Below, one piece after another: positions 1 to 8,758 of a stretch of DNA of 64,000 nt (positions are counted from its first letter, which is position 1; every line of letters starts with the position of its first letter). A program made the position numbers and the translations under genes. Source of the DNA: Desulfallas thermosapovorans DSM 6562 (lineage in GTDB: Bacteria > Bacillota > Desulfotomaculia > Desulfotomaculales > Desulfallaceae); assembly GCF_008124625.1 (NCBI RefSeq), contig NZ_VNHM01000001.1, forward strand, positions 1 through 64,000. Direction: 5' to 3'. Below the pieces are notes generated by a model, which did not search any database, was not told where the DNA came from, and was given only the letters and a program-made list of their open reading frames with translations.

Positions 1-2
1 CC

Positions 3-686
3 TTCTATTCCTGCACCCTGTGCCAGAGCTTTGCGCCCACCCACGTGTGCGTCATCGCCCCCGAGCGGGTCGGCCTGTGCGGCGCGGTGAGCTGGCTGGA
101 TGCCAAGGCGGCTTATGAAATTAACCCGCACGGTGCTAACCAGCCCATTCCCAAGGAAGGCGTCATTGACGATGTCAAGGGCCAGTGGAAGTCCTTCAAC
201 GAATTTACCTATAACAACTCGCAACGCAACATTGAAGCTGTTAACTTCTACACCATCATGGAATACCCGATGACCTCCTGCGGCTGCTTCGAATGTATCC
301 TGGCCATGGTGCCCGAGTGCAACGGCTTCATGGTGGTTAACCGGGAGCATGGCGGCATGACCCCGTCCGGTATGACCTTCTCCACCCTGGCCGGTACCAT
401 CGGCGGCGGTGCCCAGATGCCCGGCTTCATGGGTATCGGTAAATCATACCTGGCTTCACCCAAGTTTGTACCCGCCGACGGCGGCCTGGGCAGGCTGGTC
501 TGGATGCCCAAGGCACTGAAGGAAGAGTTGCGGACCGCCTTGGAGGAAGCTGCTGAAAACGCCGGTTTAGGCAAAGAATTTGTGGATAAAATAGCTGACG
601 AGACCATAGGCACCAGCGGTGAGGAAATCATGTCCTTCCTGGAAGAGAAAGGACACCCCGCCCTGACTATGGATCCGCTAATGTAA
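3..686 (+). CDS. acsB: Acetyl-CoA synthase catalytic subunit (CODH/ACS beta), C-terminal part
   Basis: AcsB condenses CO, the methyl group of the corrinoid protein and CoA into acetyl-CoA at the Ni-Ni-[4Fe-4S] A-cluster. Only the last 227 residues are here; the frame is open from base 3 and the 5' end lies outside the window. All A-cluster cysteines of the family are visible: a CTLC pair at bases 12-23, HVC at 42-50, GLCGA near 75, and SCGCFE near 277. The protein ends in the usual GHPALTMDPLM tail. The gene is followed by a palindromic spacer and then acsC. Identification rests on near-continuous agreement with the known A-cluster region. Confidence 0.96.
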   Translation, partial: FYSCTLCQSFAPTHVCVIAPERVGLCGAVSWLDAKAAYEINPHGANQPIPKEGVIDDVKGQWKSFNEFTYNNSQRNIEAVNFYTIMEYPMTSCGCFECILAMVPECNGFMVVNREHGGMTPSGMTFSTLAGTIGGGAQMPGFMGIGKSYLASPKFVPADGGLGRLVWMPKALKEELRTALEEAAENAGLGKEFVDKIADETIGTSGEEIMSFLEEKGHPALTMDPLM

Positions 687-742
687 CAATATAGCATTTC
701 CTTTCGAGTTACCGGCGCATTGATGGTGGACATCTAAAGAAA

Positions 743-773
743 GGGGACATACCTCCAGCGGAGGTATGTCCCC
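743..773. repeat. Perfect 14-bp inverted repeat between acsB and acsC
   Basis: GGGGACATACCTCC (743-756), loop AGC, then its exact reverse complement (760-773). No run of T follows on the plus strand, so it is not a classic terminator. It may slow or partly stop transcription or stabilise the acsB mRNA end. The form (short GGGGAC palindrome in a spacer) also resembles REP-type dispersed elements of anaerobes. Confidence 0.75.
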
Positions 774-841
774 AACAAAAGAAGTTCCACCGGATTGTGA
801 CCGTATATATGACAAGCAATTGTAGAAAGGAGTTTGGAGTA

Positions 842-2164
842 ATGGGTTTAACAGGTTTAGAGATTTTTAAACAACTACCTAAAACCAACTGTAAAGATTG
901 CGGACAACCGACTTGCTTGGCTTTTGCCATGCAGCTGGCCAGTGGTAAAGCAAGTCTGGATCAGTGCCCGCACGTAAGTGACGCTGCCAAGGAGGCACTT
1001 GATTCTGCTTCCGCTCCCCCGGTAGCACTGGTTAAAATTGGCAAAGGCGATAAGGAACTACAGCTGGGTAATGAAACTGTGCTCTTCCGTCACGACAAGC
1101 GTTTTGAACATCCCACCGGCATTGCCATCACTGTTAATGACAATGACAGCGATATTGCCGGCAAGGTTGCGGCCATTAACAAACTGGTTTTTGACCGCGT
1201 AGGACAAATTCATAAAGTCAACCTGGTAGCCGTCAATAACGCTTCCGGTGATGCCGCAAAATTTGCCGAAGCAGTTAAAACAGTGCAAGACAGTGCAGAT
1301 TTTGCGCTGGTACTAATGACTGAAGATGCCACTGCCATGGAAAAAGCATTGGAAGTAGCCGGGGAAAATGCACCGCTTATTTGTGGTGCCAACGCTGCCA
1401 ATTTTGATGCCATGCTTGCCCTGGCGAAAAAATACGATGCACCGCTGGTGGTAAAAGGTGCAGATCTCAATGAACTGGCCGCACTGGTGGAAAAGGCCGG
1501 TTACAAGAAGCTTATTCTGGATTCCGGTGCCCGGGAAGTAAACAAGGTGCTGGCCGATCAAACCCAGATTCGCCGCCAGGCCCTTAAAAAGTTCCGCCCG
1601 TTTGGTTATCCCACCATCACTTTTGCGGATAATCCCGATCCCATCCAGGCGATTGTTGATGCAGGCGTTTACATTGCTAAATACGCCGGTATCGTGGTGC
1701 TAAACACCGCCGATCCCGCCGATGTACTGCCTTTGATCACCCTGCGCCTGAACATTTACACCGACCCACAAAAACCGATTGCTGTGGAATCCAAATTGTA
1801 TGAAGTTGGCACCCCCGGACCGGATGCACCGGTGTTTGTAACCACCAACTTCTCACTGACTTATTTCTGTGTACAAGGTGACGTGGAAGCCGGTCGTATT
1901 TCCGCTTACATTATGCCTGTAGACACTGACGGTATCTCCGTACTGACCGGTTGGGCGGCAGGCAAGTTCACACCGGAGAAAATTACCGAAATGCTTAACA
2001 GCTGCGGTGTCGCAGATAAAGTTTCCCATAAGAAACTGATCATCCCCGGTGGCGTGGCCGTGCTGAGCGGTAAGTTGCAAGAACTGAGCGGTTGGGAAGT
2101 ACTGGTAGGCCCGCGTGAATCAGCAGGTATTCCTTCATTTATCAAACAACGCTGGAATGCCTAA
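842..2164 (+). CDS. acsC: Corrinoid/iron-sulfur protein large subunit (CODH/ACS gamma)
   Basis: Large subunit of the corrinoid iron-sulfur protein, which carries the methyl group from methyl-THF to acetyl-CoA synthase. The N-terminus (residues about 18-43) shows the cysteine set CKDCGQPTC...QCP that binds the low-potential [4Fe-4S] cluster used for reductive activation of cobalamin. The middle is a TIM-barrel and the C-terminal third belongs to the corrinoid-binding region. The start at ATG 842 follows AAGGAG at 827-832; a longer in-frame reading from 797 lacks a ribosome site. At 440 residues it has the family length. Partner: acsD, two genes downstream. Confidence 0.95.
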   Translation: MGLTGLEIFKQLPKTNCKDCGQPTCLAFAMQLASGKASLDQCPHVSDAAKEALDSASAPPVALVKIGKGDKELQLGNETVLFRHDKRFEHPTGIAITVNDNDSDIAGKVAAINKLVFDRVGQIHKVNLVAVNNASGDAAKFAEAVKTVQDSADFALVLMTEDATAMEKALEVAGENAPLICGANAANFDAMLALAKKYDAPLVVKGADLNELAALVEKAGYKKLILDSGAREVNKVLADQTQIRRQALKKFRPFGYPTITFADNPDPIQAIVDAGVYIAKYAGIVVLNTADPADVLPLITLRLNIYTDPQKPIAVESKLYEVGTPGPDAPVFVTTNFSLTYFCVQGDVEAGRISAYIMPVDTDGISVLTGWAAGKFTPEKITEMLNSCGVADKVSHKKLIIPGGVAVLSGKLQELSGWEVLVGPRESAGIPSFIKQRWNA

Positions 2165-2263
2165 TTAATATTGCTGATAATTTAACTTTATTTGAGCAAT
2201 GTGGCCATGATTATCCTGTAATGAGTTATAATAGCTTATATAACAAAAAGGGGGATGCGCGAT

Positions 2264-3022
2264 ATGTCATTTAACATAGCAGTAGCTGGAAAAGGTGGTA
2301 CAGGTAAAACCACATTATGCTCTCTTATCATAAGACAATTAATAAAAGCAGGTAAAAAACCTGTTCTTGCAGTGGACGCGGATGCCAACGCCAATTTAAA
2401 CGAAGCTCTGGGCATGGAAATTGAAGGTTCCATTGCAGATGTTTTGGTTCGGATTAATAACAACTTGGATCCCCTGCCGGCGGGAATGACCAAAGACCAG
2501 TACGTGGAATACAAAGTACACCAATCCCTTTCCGAAGGTGACAATGTAGACTTGCTGGTGATGGGAGGCCCGGAAGGAGCAGGTTGTTATTGTTACGCCA
2601 ACAACTTGTTGCGCGGATTTGTGGCTGAATTGAGTAAGAATTACCCCTATATGGTAATGGACAACGAGGCCGGCATGGAACATTTAAGCCGGCGTACCAC
2701 CCAGAACATTGATGTTTTATTTATTACCAGCGACTCTTCCGCGCGCGGTATCAGGTCCGCAGGCAGGGTAAAAGATTTGGTTGAAAATTTAAAACTGGAC
2801 ATAAAAAAAATGTACTTGGTGGTTTCACGGGTAAACACAAGTAATTTCGATGCACTTAAAACTGAAATAGAAAAAACAGGTCTTGAATTGATCGGCACCA
2901 TACCGATGGATGAACAAGTTATGGAATTCGACCTGTTAAGTAAACCTCTAATTGATTTGCCCGATGACTCACCGGTGGTGGCGGTTGTTAATGACATATT
3001 AAAAAAAGCCGCCATACTGTAA
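2264..3022 (+). CDS. cooC: CODH/ACS nickel-insertion ATPase CooC
   Basis: MinD/ArsA-type ATPase thought to help nickel loading or maturation of CO dehydrogenase/acetyl-CoA synthase. The deviant Walker A GKGGTGKTT is at residues 8-16, the VDADANANL segment that follows is typical of CooC, and a GAGCYCYANN segment near residue 107-116 gives the CxC metal-binding pair of the family. ATG 2264 was preferred to ATG 2255 because AAAAAGGGGG ends at 2254, directly against the upstream ATG but at good distance from 2264. It lies between the two corrinoid-protein genes, as in clostridial acs clusters (where it is also called acsF). Confidence 0.93.
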   Translation: MSFNIAVAGKGGTGKTTLCSLIIRQLIKAGKKPVLAVDADANANLNEALGMEIEGSIADVLVRINNNLDPLPAGMTKDQYVEYKVHQSLSEGDNVDLLVMGGPEGAGCYCYANNLLRGFVAELSKNYPYMVMDNEAGMEHLSRRTTQNIDVLFITSDSSARGIRSAGRVKDLVENLKLDIKKMYLVVSRVNTSNFDALKTEIEKTGLELIGTIPMDEQVMEFDLLSKPLIDLPDDSPVVAVVNDILKKAAIL

Positions 3023-3065
3023 CACCGCAATATAATGCTTTCTAACGCAGAAAGGAGCGGAACCA

Positions 3066-4013
3066 ATGGCTGTTACTATAGCTAAGGAAAAATGGACTAG
3101 CAAGGTGGGCGAAATGGTGCTGGGAGCCGATTCTTCTGTTAAGGTCGGCGGAGAAAGCACACTGCCCTTCCTGCATTTTGAAGGTACCATCCCTAATAAA
3201 CCAATTCTAGCTCTGGAAGTTTGGGATCTGGAACCGGTAGATTGGCCGGAAATTTTAAAAACACCCTTTGAAGGTGTGCTGGCCGACCCCGTGGCCTGGG
3301 CCAAAAAGAACGTCGAATATGGAGCAGATGCCATCGCCTTACGTTTAATGAGCGCGCACCCCGATTATAAAGACGCATCGCCGGAAGATTGTGCCGCCAC
3401 AGCTAAAGCCGTTGCCGAAGCTGTAAACGTGCCTCTGATCATCATTGGCTGCGGTGTGGAAGAAAAAGACGCCGAAGTATTGGAAAAAGTAGGCGAAGCC
3501 CTGGCCGGTAAAAATTGCCTGATTGGCTGCGCAACTGAGAAAAACTACAAGACAATCACAGCCACTGCCATGGTCAACGGCCATAGCGTAATAGCTTCCA
3601 GCCCGCTGGACATTAACCTGGCCAAACAGCTCAATATTTTAATGACTGAAATGAACCTGCCGGCCAATCGTATCGCCATTGACCCGCTGGTTGGTGCGTT
3701 GGGCTACGGTATCGAATATGCTTACTCCATCATGGAAAGAGCAAGGCTTGGCGCACTGATGGGCGACAAAATGCTGGCCATGCCGGTTATCTGCTTTGTT
3801 GGTCAGGAAGCCTGGAAAGCTAAAGAAGCCAAAAGCCCGGATGACGAATCTCCCGAATGGGGTGCCCAGGAACGCAGGGCCATCCTGTGGGAAGTTCTTA
3901 CCACCACCACCTTTGCCCAAGCCGGCGGGTCCATATTTGTAGTGCGTCACCCTGAAACAGTAAAGCAAGTTAAAGTGCATATAGACAAAATGATGGAGAG
4001 CAATGTTTATTAA
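3066..4013 (+). CDS. acsD: Corrinoid/iron-sulfur protein small subunit (CODH/ACS delta)
   Basis: TIM-barrel partner of AcsC; together they form the heterodimer that holds the corrinoid during methyl transfer. The 315-residue product has the family's usual length and hallmark segments such as ALRLMSAHPDYKD and AIDPLVGALGYGIEYAYSIMERAR. ATG 3066 follows AGAAAGGAG with good spacing. It is separated from cooC by 43 bp and from acsE by 22 bp, so all are probably co-transcribed. Confidence 0.95.
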   Translation: MAVTIAKEKWTSKVGEMVLGADSSVKVGGESTLPFLHFEGTIPNKPILALEVWDLEPVDWPEILKTPFEGVLADPVAWAKKNVEYGADAIALRLMSAHPDYKDASPEDCAATAKAVAEAVNVPLIIIGCGVEEKDAEVLEKVGEALAGKNCLIGCATEKNYKTITATAMVNGHSVIASSPLDINLAKQLNILMTEMNLPANRIAIDPLVGALGYGIEYAYSIMERARLGALMGDKMLAMPVICFVGQEAWKAKEAKSPDDESPEWGAQERRAILWEVLTTTTFAQAGGSIFVVRHPETVKQVKVHIDKMMESNVY

Positions 4014-4035
4014 TATATAAGAGGAGGCTAAGAGC

Positions 4036-4830
4036 ATGATCCTTATTGGTGAACGGATCAATGGCATGTTTAAGGACATCCGGGAAGCTATTCAGAACAA
4101 GGACCCGGAACCGGTCCGCTACTGGGCTAGGCGCCAGTATGAAAAGTGTGCCGCTTATCTTGATATCAACACCGGCCCGACCGTAGAGAAAGATGATCAG
4201 CCTGCCGTTATGGAATGGTTGGTCAAAACCGCCCAGGAAGCTGCTCCGCTACCGTGCTGCATTGATTCCACAAACCCCGATGCCATCGAAGCAGGACTTA
4301 AGGTGCACCAGGGCAAAGCCATGATCAACTCTACGACTGCGGATCAATGGAAAATGGACATCTATATTCCCATGGCCGCTAAATATAACGCCGCCATTAT
4401 CGGTCTGGCCATGAATGAAAAGGGTGTGCCCAAGAGCGCTGCTGACAGAATTGCCCTGGCCATGGAAATAGTTGTCAACTGTGATATGAACGGTGTGCCC
4501 ATGGAAGATTTATATATTGACCCGCTCATGCTGCCCTGCAACGTAGCTCAGGAACATGGTGTGGAAGTGTTGGAAACATTGAGGCAAATTAAAACTCTGG
4601 CCGACCCGGCGCCACGCACTACCATGGGTCTTAGTAACTCATCCCAACGTTGCACCAACCGGCACCTGATCAACCGCACCTTCCTCATCATGAGCATGGC
4701 ATGTGGTCTTGATTCAGCCATAGCCGATGTGGACGACGACGAGCTTTTGGATGCTGTTGCAGCAGCCAATATACTGCTAAATAAAGAAATCTACTGCGAT
4801 TCATTCTTGAAAACATTCCGCGCCCGGTAG
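4036..4830 (+). CDS. acsE: Methyl-THF:corrinoid/iron-sulfur protein methyltransferase
   Basis: Transfers the methyl group of 5-methyltetrahydrofolate to the Co(I) corrinoid of AcsCD. The 264-residue protein is a single pterin-binding TIM barrel: ILIGERINGMF at the N-terminus, DINTG near residue 45, CIDSTNPDAIEAGL near 75, YIDPLMLPCN near 157 and TTMGLSNSSQ near 196, where the folate-binding Asn of the family lies. Last gene of the acs group; a strong terminator follows at 4870-4897. Confidence 0.95.
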   Translation: MILIGERINGMFKDIREAIQNKDPEPVRYWARRQYEKCAAYLDINTGPTVEKDDQPAVMEWLVKTAQEAAPLPCCIDSTNPDAIEAGLKVHQGKAMINSTTADQWKMDIYIPMAAKYNAAIIGLAMNEKGVPKSAADRIALAMEIVVNCDMNGVPMEDLYIDPLMLPCNVAQEHGVEVLETLRQIKTLADPAPRTTMGLSNSSQRCTNRHLINRTFLIMSMACGLDSAIADVDDDELLDAVAAANILLNKEIYCDSFLKTFRAR

Positions 4831-4869
4831 CCAAAACAGACCGTCAAAATAAAGCCGGATTTGTTATAG

Positions 4870-4897
4870 AAAAGGCGGTTAATTGCAACCGCCTTTT
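4870..4897 (+). terminator. Rho-independent terminator after acsE
   Basis: AAAAGGCGGTT, loop AATTGC, then AACCGCCTTTT: an 11-bp perfect stem ending in T. It closes the acs operon. Confidence 0.9.
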
Positions 4898-4942
4898 CAT
4901 AACGATTACTGCAATTGACACGGTCTGGCGTTTTTAAACGGT

Positions 4943-4971
4943 TTGACAGCCCAAGAAGTAGATATTATACT
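4943..4971 (+). promoter_or_regulatory. Consensus sigma-A promoter for the HdrA/Flx operon
   Basis: TTGACA (4943-4948), a 17-base spacer, then TATACT (4966-4971). It is the only strong match between acsE and hdrA. Transcription would begin near 4978, leaving an untranslated leader of about 290 bases before the hdrA start. Confidence 0.75.
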
Positions 4972-4978
4972 ATGGACA

Positions 4979-5268
4979 AGGCGTGCATAATCCCGGTATA
5001 TTAACTAATTCAGAGATTATTCAAACAAATTGATAAAAATAAGAGTATACAAGTATATATCCTAATATCTACAGTTATTTTATGTAACCCTGATCAAAGC
5101 AAGTAAAATCATAATACCTATGTAACTTAGCCAAACTTACCGGGATTAAGTGTGCCCTGGATAACCGGACTGGGCACTCGGTTTATTCGTATTAACTTAT
5201 TGGCCCCGGCGCAAGTTTATTATATTTTGCTGTGACGCCTAATCTAGGAGGACGGATGTGATGCTTAG
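4979..5268 (+). other. Long leader of the HdrA/Flx operon, unassigned
   Basis: About 290 bases without a credible gene. A stem GTGCCC/GGGCAC lies near 5151-5178. AGGAGG at 5246-5251 sits 17 bases before the hdrA ATG, and two tiny reading frames (ATG TGA at 5256; GTG ATG CTT AGA TGA from 5258) lie between, so translation coupling is possible. I do not recognise a known riboswitch. Confidence 0.4.
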
Positions 5269-8200
5269 ATGAGTACGAAACCTGATAAAGTTGGTGCTGT
5301 ACTGGTAGTTGGCTCAGGTATCGCAGGTATACAGGCATCGCTTGATTTGGCGGAGTCAGGGTACTATGTGTACCTGGTTGAGAAAAGCCCCGCCATAGGC
5401 GGTACTATGCCTATGCTGGACAAAACCTTCCCCACCAACGATTGCTCTATGTGCATCCTGTCTCCCAAGCTGGTTGACTGTGGGAGACACTTGAATGTTA
5501 ACACCATTACCAATGCTGAAGTAATGGATATTCAAGGCGAGCCAGGTAATTTTAAAGTTACCATCAACCAAAAGGCACGTTTTGTAGACCCGGAGAAATG
5601 TACCGGTTGCGGGTCATGTGCCGAAGAATGCCCGGTTAAAGTACCGGATGAATTCAACCAGGGGCTGAACAAACGCAAAGCCATTTACAAGCTTTATGCC
5701 CAAGCCTATCCCAATGCTTACGCCATTGACCCCACCAGGTGTTTAAAAATTAAGAAGCCTAAAGCATGTGGTAAATGTTTGGAAGTTTGCCAGGCCCAAG
5801 CTATTGACCACACCATGACCGACAAAACTATGGAAATTGAAGTCGGTTCAATCATTCTTTGTCCCGGCTTTGAAAAATTCGATGTGGGAAAACTGGAATA
5901 CTACGGCTATGGCAAGCTTCCCAACGTAGTGAGCAGCTTGGAATTTGAGCGTATTTTGAGCGCATCCGGGCCATTCGGCGGCCACCTGCAGCGGCCTTCG
6001 GACGGCAAAGAACCCCAAAAGATTGCCTGGATTCAGTGCGTTGGTTCCCGTAACTGCCGCATTGAGCACGGTTACTGCTCTTCAGTATGCTGCATGTACG
6101 CCATTAAGGAAGCCGTGATTGCCAAAGAACACTCTCATTACCCGCTGGATACGGCTATTTTCTATATGGATATGCGTACTTACGGCAAAGATTTTGAAAA
6201 GTATTATGATAAAGCCAAATTGGAAAACGGCGTGCGGTTTATCCGTTCCAGGATATACGAGATTGTTGATGCCAATGATGGCACCGGCAACTGTCGTATC
6301 CGTTATGCCAACGAGGACGGCACCATTTCTTATGAAGATTTCGACCTGGTGGTACTGTCCCTCGGCTTGGAACCAGCCTCCGATATGGTGGAACTGGCCG
6401 GAAAACTGGGTGTGGAATTAAATAATTTTAATTTCTGTCAACCCACTGCATTAACCGGCGTTGGCACTAACAAGCCCGGAATATTTGTAGCCGGAGCCTT
6501 CAGCGGCCCGCGGGATATTCCGGAAACTGTAATGCAGGCCAGCGCAGCGGCTGCGGATTCGGCTGCAGATCTAGCCCAAGCGCGCGGCACATTGACCAAG
6601 GTTAAGGAATACCCGGCTGAAAAGGATGTCGCCGGTGAAATAATTCGTACCGGTGTATTCGTGTGCCATTGTGGTATCAATATCGGCAGTGTAGTTAATG
6701 TACCTGAAGTGGTGAAATACGCCAAAACCCTACCGGGAGTGGCTTTTGCCGCTGAAAAACTTTATGCTTGCTCGCAAGATACATCGGCTCAAATAAAAGA
6801 AGCCATCGCCGAGTATGGTCTGAACAGAATAGTAGTTGCTTCCTGTAGTCCCCGGACTCACGAACCTATGTTCCAGGAAACACTAAAAGAGGCCGGCCTT
6901 AACCCCAACCTGTTCGAAATGGCCAATATTCGTGACCAGTGTTCTTGGGTGCATATGCATGAACCCGAAAAAGCTACCGCCAAAGCCAAAGACCTGGTTA
7001 AAATGGCTGTAGCTAAAGCTGCATTACTGGAACCCATCAGCTCTGTAAGTCTGGACATGAATCATGACGCACTAGTTATCGGTGGCGGCGTATCCGGTAT
7101 GACCAGCGCTATTAACCTTTCCAAACAGGGATACAAAGTATACCTGGTAGAAAAGGCTGATGTACTGGGCGGTATAGCCAACCGCATCCGCTACGGAATG
7201 ACCGGTGAAGATATATCTGTATTTGTCAGTGAATTAATCAACCAGGTACAGGCTGACGAAAAAATTACCGTTTATACCGGTGCTGAAATTACCAATGTTC
7301 AGGGTTTTGTAGGTAATTTTGAAACCACCATCAGCAGCGGTGAGGTAATTAAGCATGGTGTTACCATCATCGCCACCGGTGCTGAAGAATATAAACCCAA
7401 TGAATACCTGTACGGGCAAAATGACCGTGTTATGACACTTTTGGAACTGGAAGGCTTACTGGCTGATGGCGACAGCAAGGTGAAAGACGCAAAGAATATT
7501 GTGTTCATCCAGTGTGTTGGCAGCAGAGACGCCGAGCGCCCGTACTGCAGCAGGATTTGCTGCACCAAATCCATTAAACAGGCACTTAAAGTAAAGGAAG
7601 TAAATCCTGAAGCCAATGTTTTCATTTTATACCGTGACATCAGAACATATGGTTTTTATGAGGAAATGTACCGTGAAGCTCGCAACAAGGGCGTTATCTT
7701 TATCCGTTACTCGGCGGATAACAAACCGGTTGTTGAAGCAGTTGACAACAGCATAAAAGTTACCGTAACCGACCACGTGCTGGGCGTACCGGTGGAAATT
7801 GACGCTGACTTAGTAGGCCTGGCTGCTGCCATTGTATCAGCCAAGGATACAAACAGCAAATTAAGCCAGTTCTATAAAGTGCCCCTTAACCAGGAAGGTT
7901 TCTTCCTTGAAGCACATATGAAACTACGCCCTGTGGATTTCGGTACCGACGGCGTATTTATGTGCGGCTTGGCCCACGGGCCCAAAAACCTGGAAGAAAA
8001 TATCAGCCAGGCCAAAGCTGCCGTTGGACGTGCCTGTACCGTACTGGCCAAGAACTCCATTTCCGTGGAAGGTAAATGTGCCTTTGTCAATAAGAAAAAA
8101 TGCGCCGGTTGTGGTGAGTGCGAATCAGTTTGCCCGGCCAAGGCTGTGCAAGTTGATCAGGCAGAGAAAGTCGCTGTTGTTAACGAAGCTCTGTGTAAAG

Positions 8201-8295
8201 GGTGCGGTGCCTGTGCCTCCTCTTGCCGTTGTGGAGCAATAAACGTCAAGGGTTGCACCAACCAACAATTAGTAGCTATGTTAAACGCGCTATAG
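5269..8295 (+). CDS. hdrA: Double-length HdrA (electron-bifurcating flavoprotein)
   Basis: HdrA is the FAD and iron-sulfur hub of heterodisulfide-reductase-type complexes, where flavin-based electron bifurcation occurs. This 1008-residue form is a tandem. Residues about 8-40 give a first FAD fold ([29 protein letters not shown]) with a ferredoxin insert ([12 protein letters not shown] near 110; CGKCLEVCQ near 166). From about 460 a second, complete HdrA begins: [19 protein letters not shown] near 524, a second FAD fold [11 protein letters not shown] near 600 and two C-terminal [4Fe-4S] motifs ([12 protein letters not shown] near 945, [11 protein letters not shown] near 975). Classical HdrA is about 650 residues. 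Followed closely by an MvhD-type selenoprotein and Flx-type subunits. Confidence 0.93.
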   Translation: MSTKPDKVGAVLVVGSGIAGIQASLDLAESGYYVYLVEKSPAIGGTMPMLDKTFPTNDCSMCILSPKLVDCGRHLNVNTITNAEVMDIQGEPGNFKVTINQKARFVDPEKCTGCGSCAEECPVKVPDEFNQGLNKRKAIYKLYAQAYPNAYAIDPTRCLKIKKPKACGKCLEVCQAQAIDHTMTDKTMEIEVGSIILCPGFEKFDVGKLEYYGYGKLPNVVSSLEFERILSASGPFGGHLQRPSDGKEPQKIAWIQCVGSRNCRIEHGYCSSVCCMYAIKEAVIAKEHSHYPLDTAIFYMDMRTYGKDFEKYYDKAKLENGVRFIRSRIYEIVDANDGTGNCRIRYANEDGTISYEDFDLVVLSLGLEPASDMVELAGKLGVELNNFNFCQPTALTGVGTNKPGIFVAGAFSGPRDIPETVMQASAAAADSAADLAQARGTLTKVKEYPAEKDVAGEIIRTGVFVCHCGINIGSVVNVPEVVKYAKTLPGVAFAAEKLYACSQDTSAQIKEAIAEYGLNRIVVASCSPRTHEPMFQETLKEAGLNPNLFEMANIRDQCSWVHMHEPEKATAKAKDLVKMAVAKAALLEPISSVSLDMNHDALVIGGGVSGMTSAINLSKQGYKVYLVEKADVLGGIANRIRYGMTGEDISVFVSELINQVQADEKITVYTGAEITNVQGFVGNFETTISSGEVIKHGVTIIATGAEEYKPNEYLYGQNDRVMTLLELEGLLADGDSKVKDAKNIVFIQCVGSRDAERPYCSRICCTKSIKQALKVKEVNPEANVFILYRDIRTYGFYEEMYREARNKGVIFIRYSADNKPVVEAVDNSIKVTVTDHVLGVPVEIDADLVGLAAAIVSAKDTNSKLSQFYKVPLNQEGFFLEAHMKLRPVDFGTDGVFMCGLAHGPKNLEENISQAKAAVGRACTVLAKNSISVEGKCAFVNKKKCAGCGECESVCPAKAVQVDQAEKVAVVNEALCKGCGACASSCRCGAINVKGCTNQQLVAMLNAL

Positions 8296-8317
8296 ATGGG
8301 GGAGGGAAATGGATATC

Positions 8318-8758
8318 ATGGAATATGAACCTAAAATTGTGGCATTCTTATGCAACTGGTGTAGTTATGCCGGTGCAGACCTGGCCGGTATAGGTCGTAT
8401 CCAGTACCCGCCCAATATCCGGGTGATACGCATACCCTGTTCCGGAAGGATAAACCCCTTATTTATTATCAAGGCTCTCCGGCACGGTGCGGATGCCGTG
8501 TTAACCTCCGGGTGACACCCCGGTGACTGCCACTATGTTAGTGGCAACATGGTAGCCCGCAGGAAATTTGCCTTATTAAAGGATTTACTGGAATACGTCG
8601 GCTATGATGAAGGAAGAGTTAACTTCTCATGGGTATCTGCGGCCGAAGGTGGTCGTTTTGCTGAGATTGTCAAAAATGTTACTGAAAAAACCAAACAAAT
8701 TGGCCCCAACAAGGGCTTAATTGATAGCGAATCGGGGTGTTGCGGATGCAAAAGCTAG
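8318..8758 (+). CDS. mvhD: MvhD/FlxD-type iron-sulfur subunit, selenoprotein (Sec at UGA 8513)
   Basis: Small [2Fe-2S] protein that passes electrons between HdrA and a partner enzyme. The frame is broken only by TGA at 8513-8515; on both sides the protein is clear Mvh[16 protein letters not shown] at the N-terminus, PCSGRINP in the middle, then [14 protein letters not shown], where relatives have GCHPGDCHY. UGA therefore replaces a conserved Cys. A 7-bp hairpin (8528-8546) starts 12 bases downstream, as in bacterial SECIS elements. Reading UGA as Sec gives 146 residues, a normal family length. ATG 8318 is preferred to ATG 8309, which lies too close to GGGGGAGGG. The stop overlaps the next gene. 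Confidence 0.9.
8528..8546 (+). promoter_or_regulatory. Predicted bacterial SECIS hairpin in mvhD copy 1
   Basis: TGCCACT (8528-8534), loop ATGTT, AGTGGCA (8540-8546): a perfect 7-bp stem beginning 12 bases after the in-frame TGA, with a G and U in the loop about 22 bases from it. Position and form fit SelB-binding SECIS elements, which lie inside the reading frame in bacteria. Confidence 0.75.

Noticed and set aside
248-733. Long antisense frame over acsB
   Set aside because: It is a shadow of the high-bias acsB coding sequence, with no domain and no ribosome site.
8513-8515. mvhD copy 1 as a pseudogene broken by a stop codon
   Set aside because: The sequence after TGA continues in frame with conserved MvhD residues, the hairpin is in place, and the adjacent paralogue shows the same behaviour at another Cys codon.
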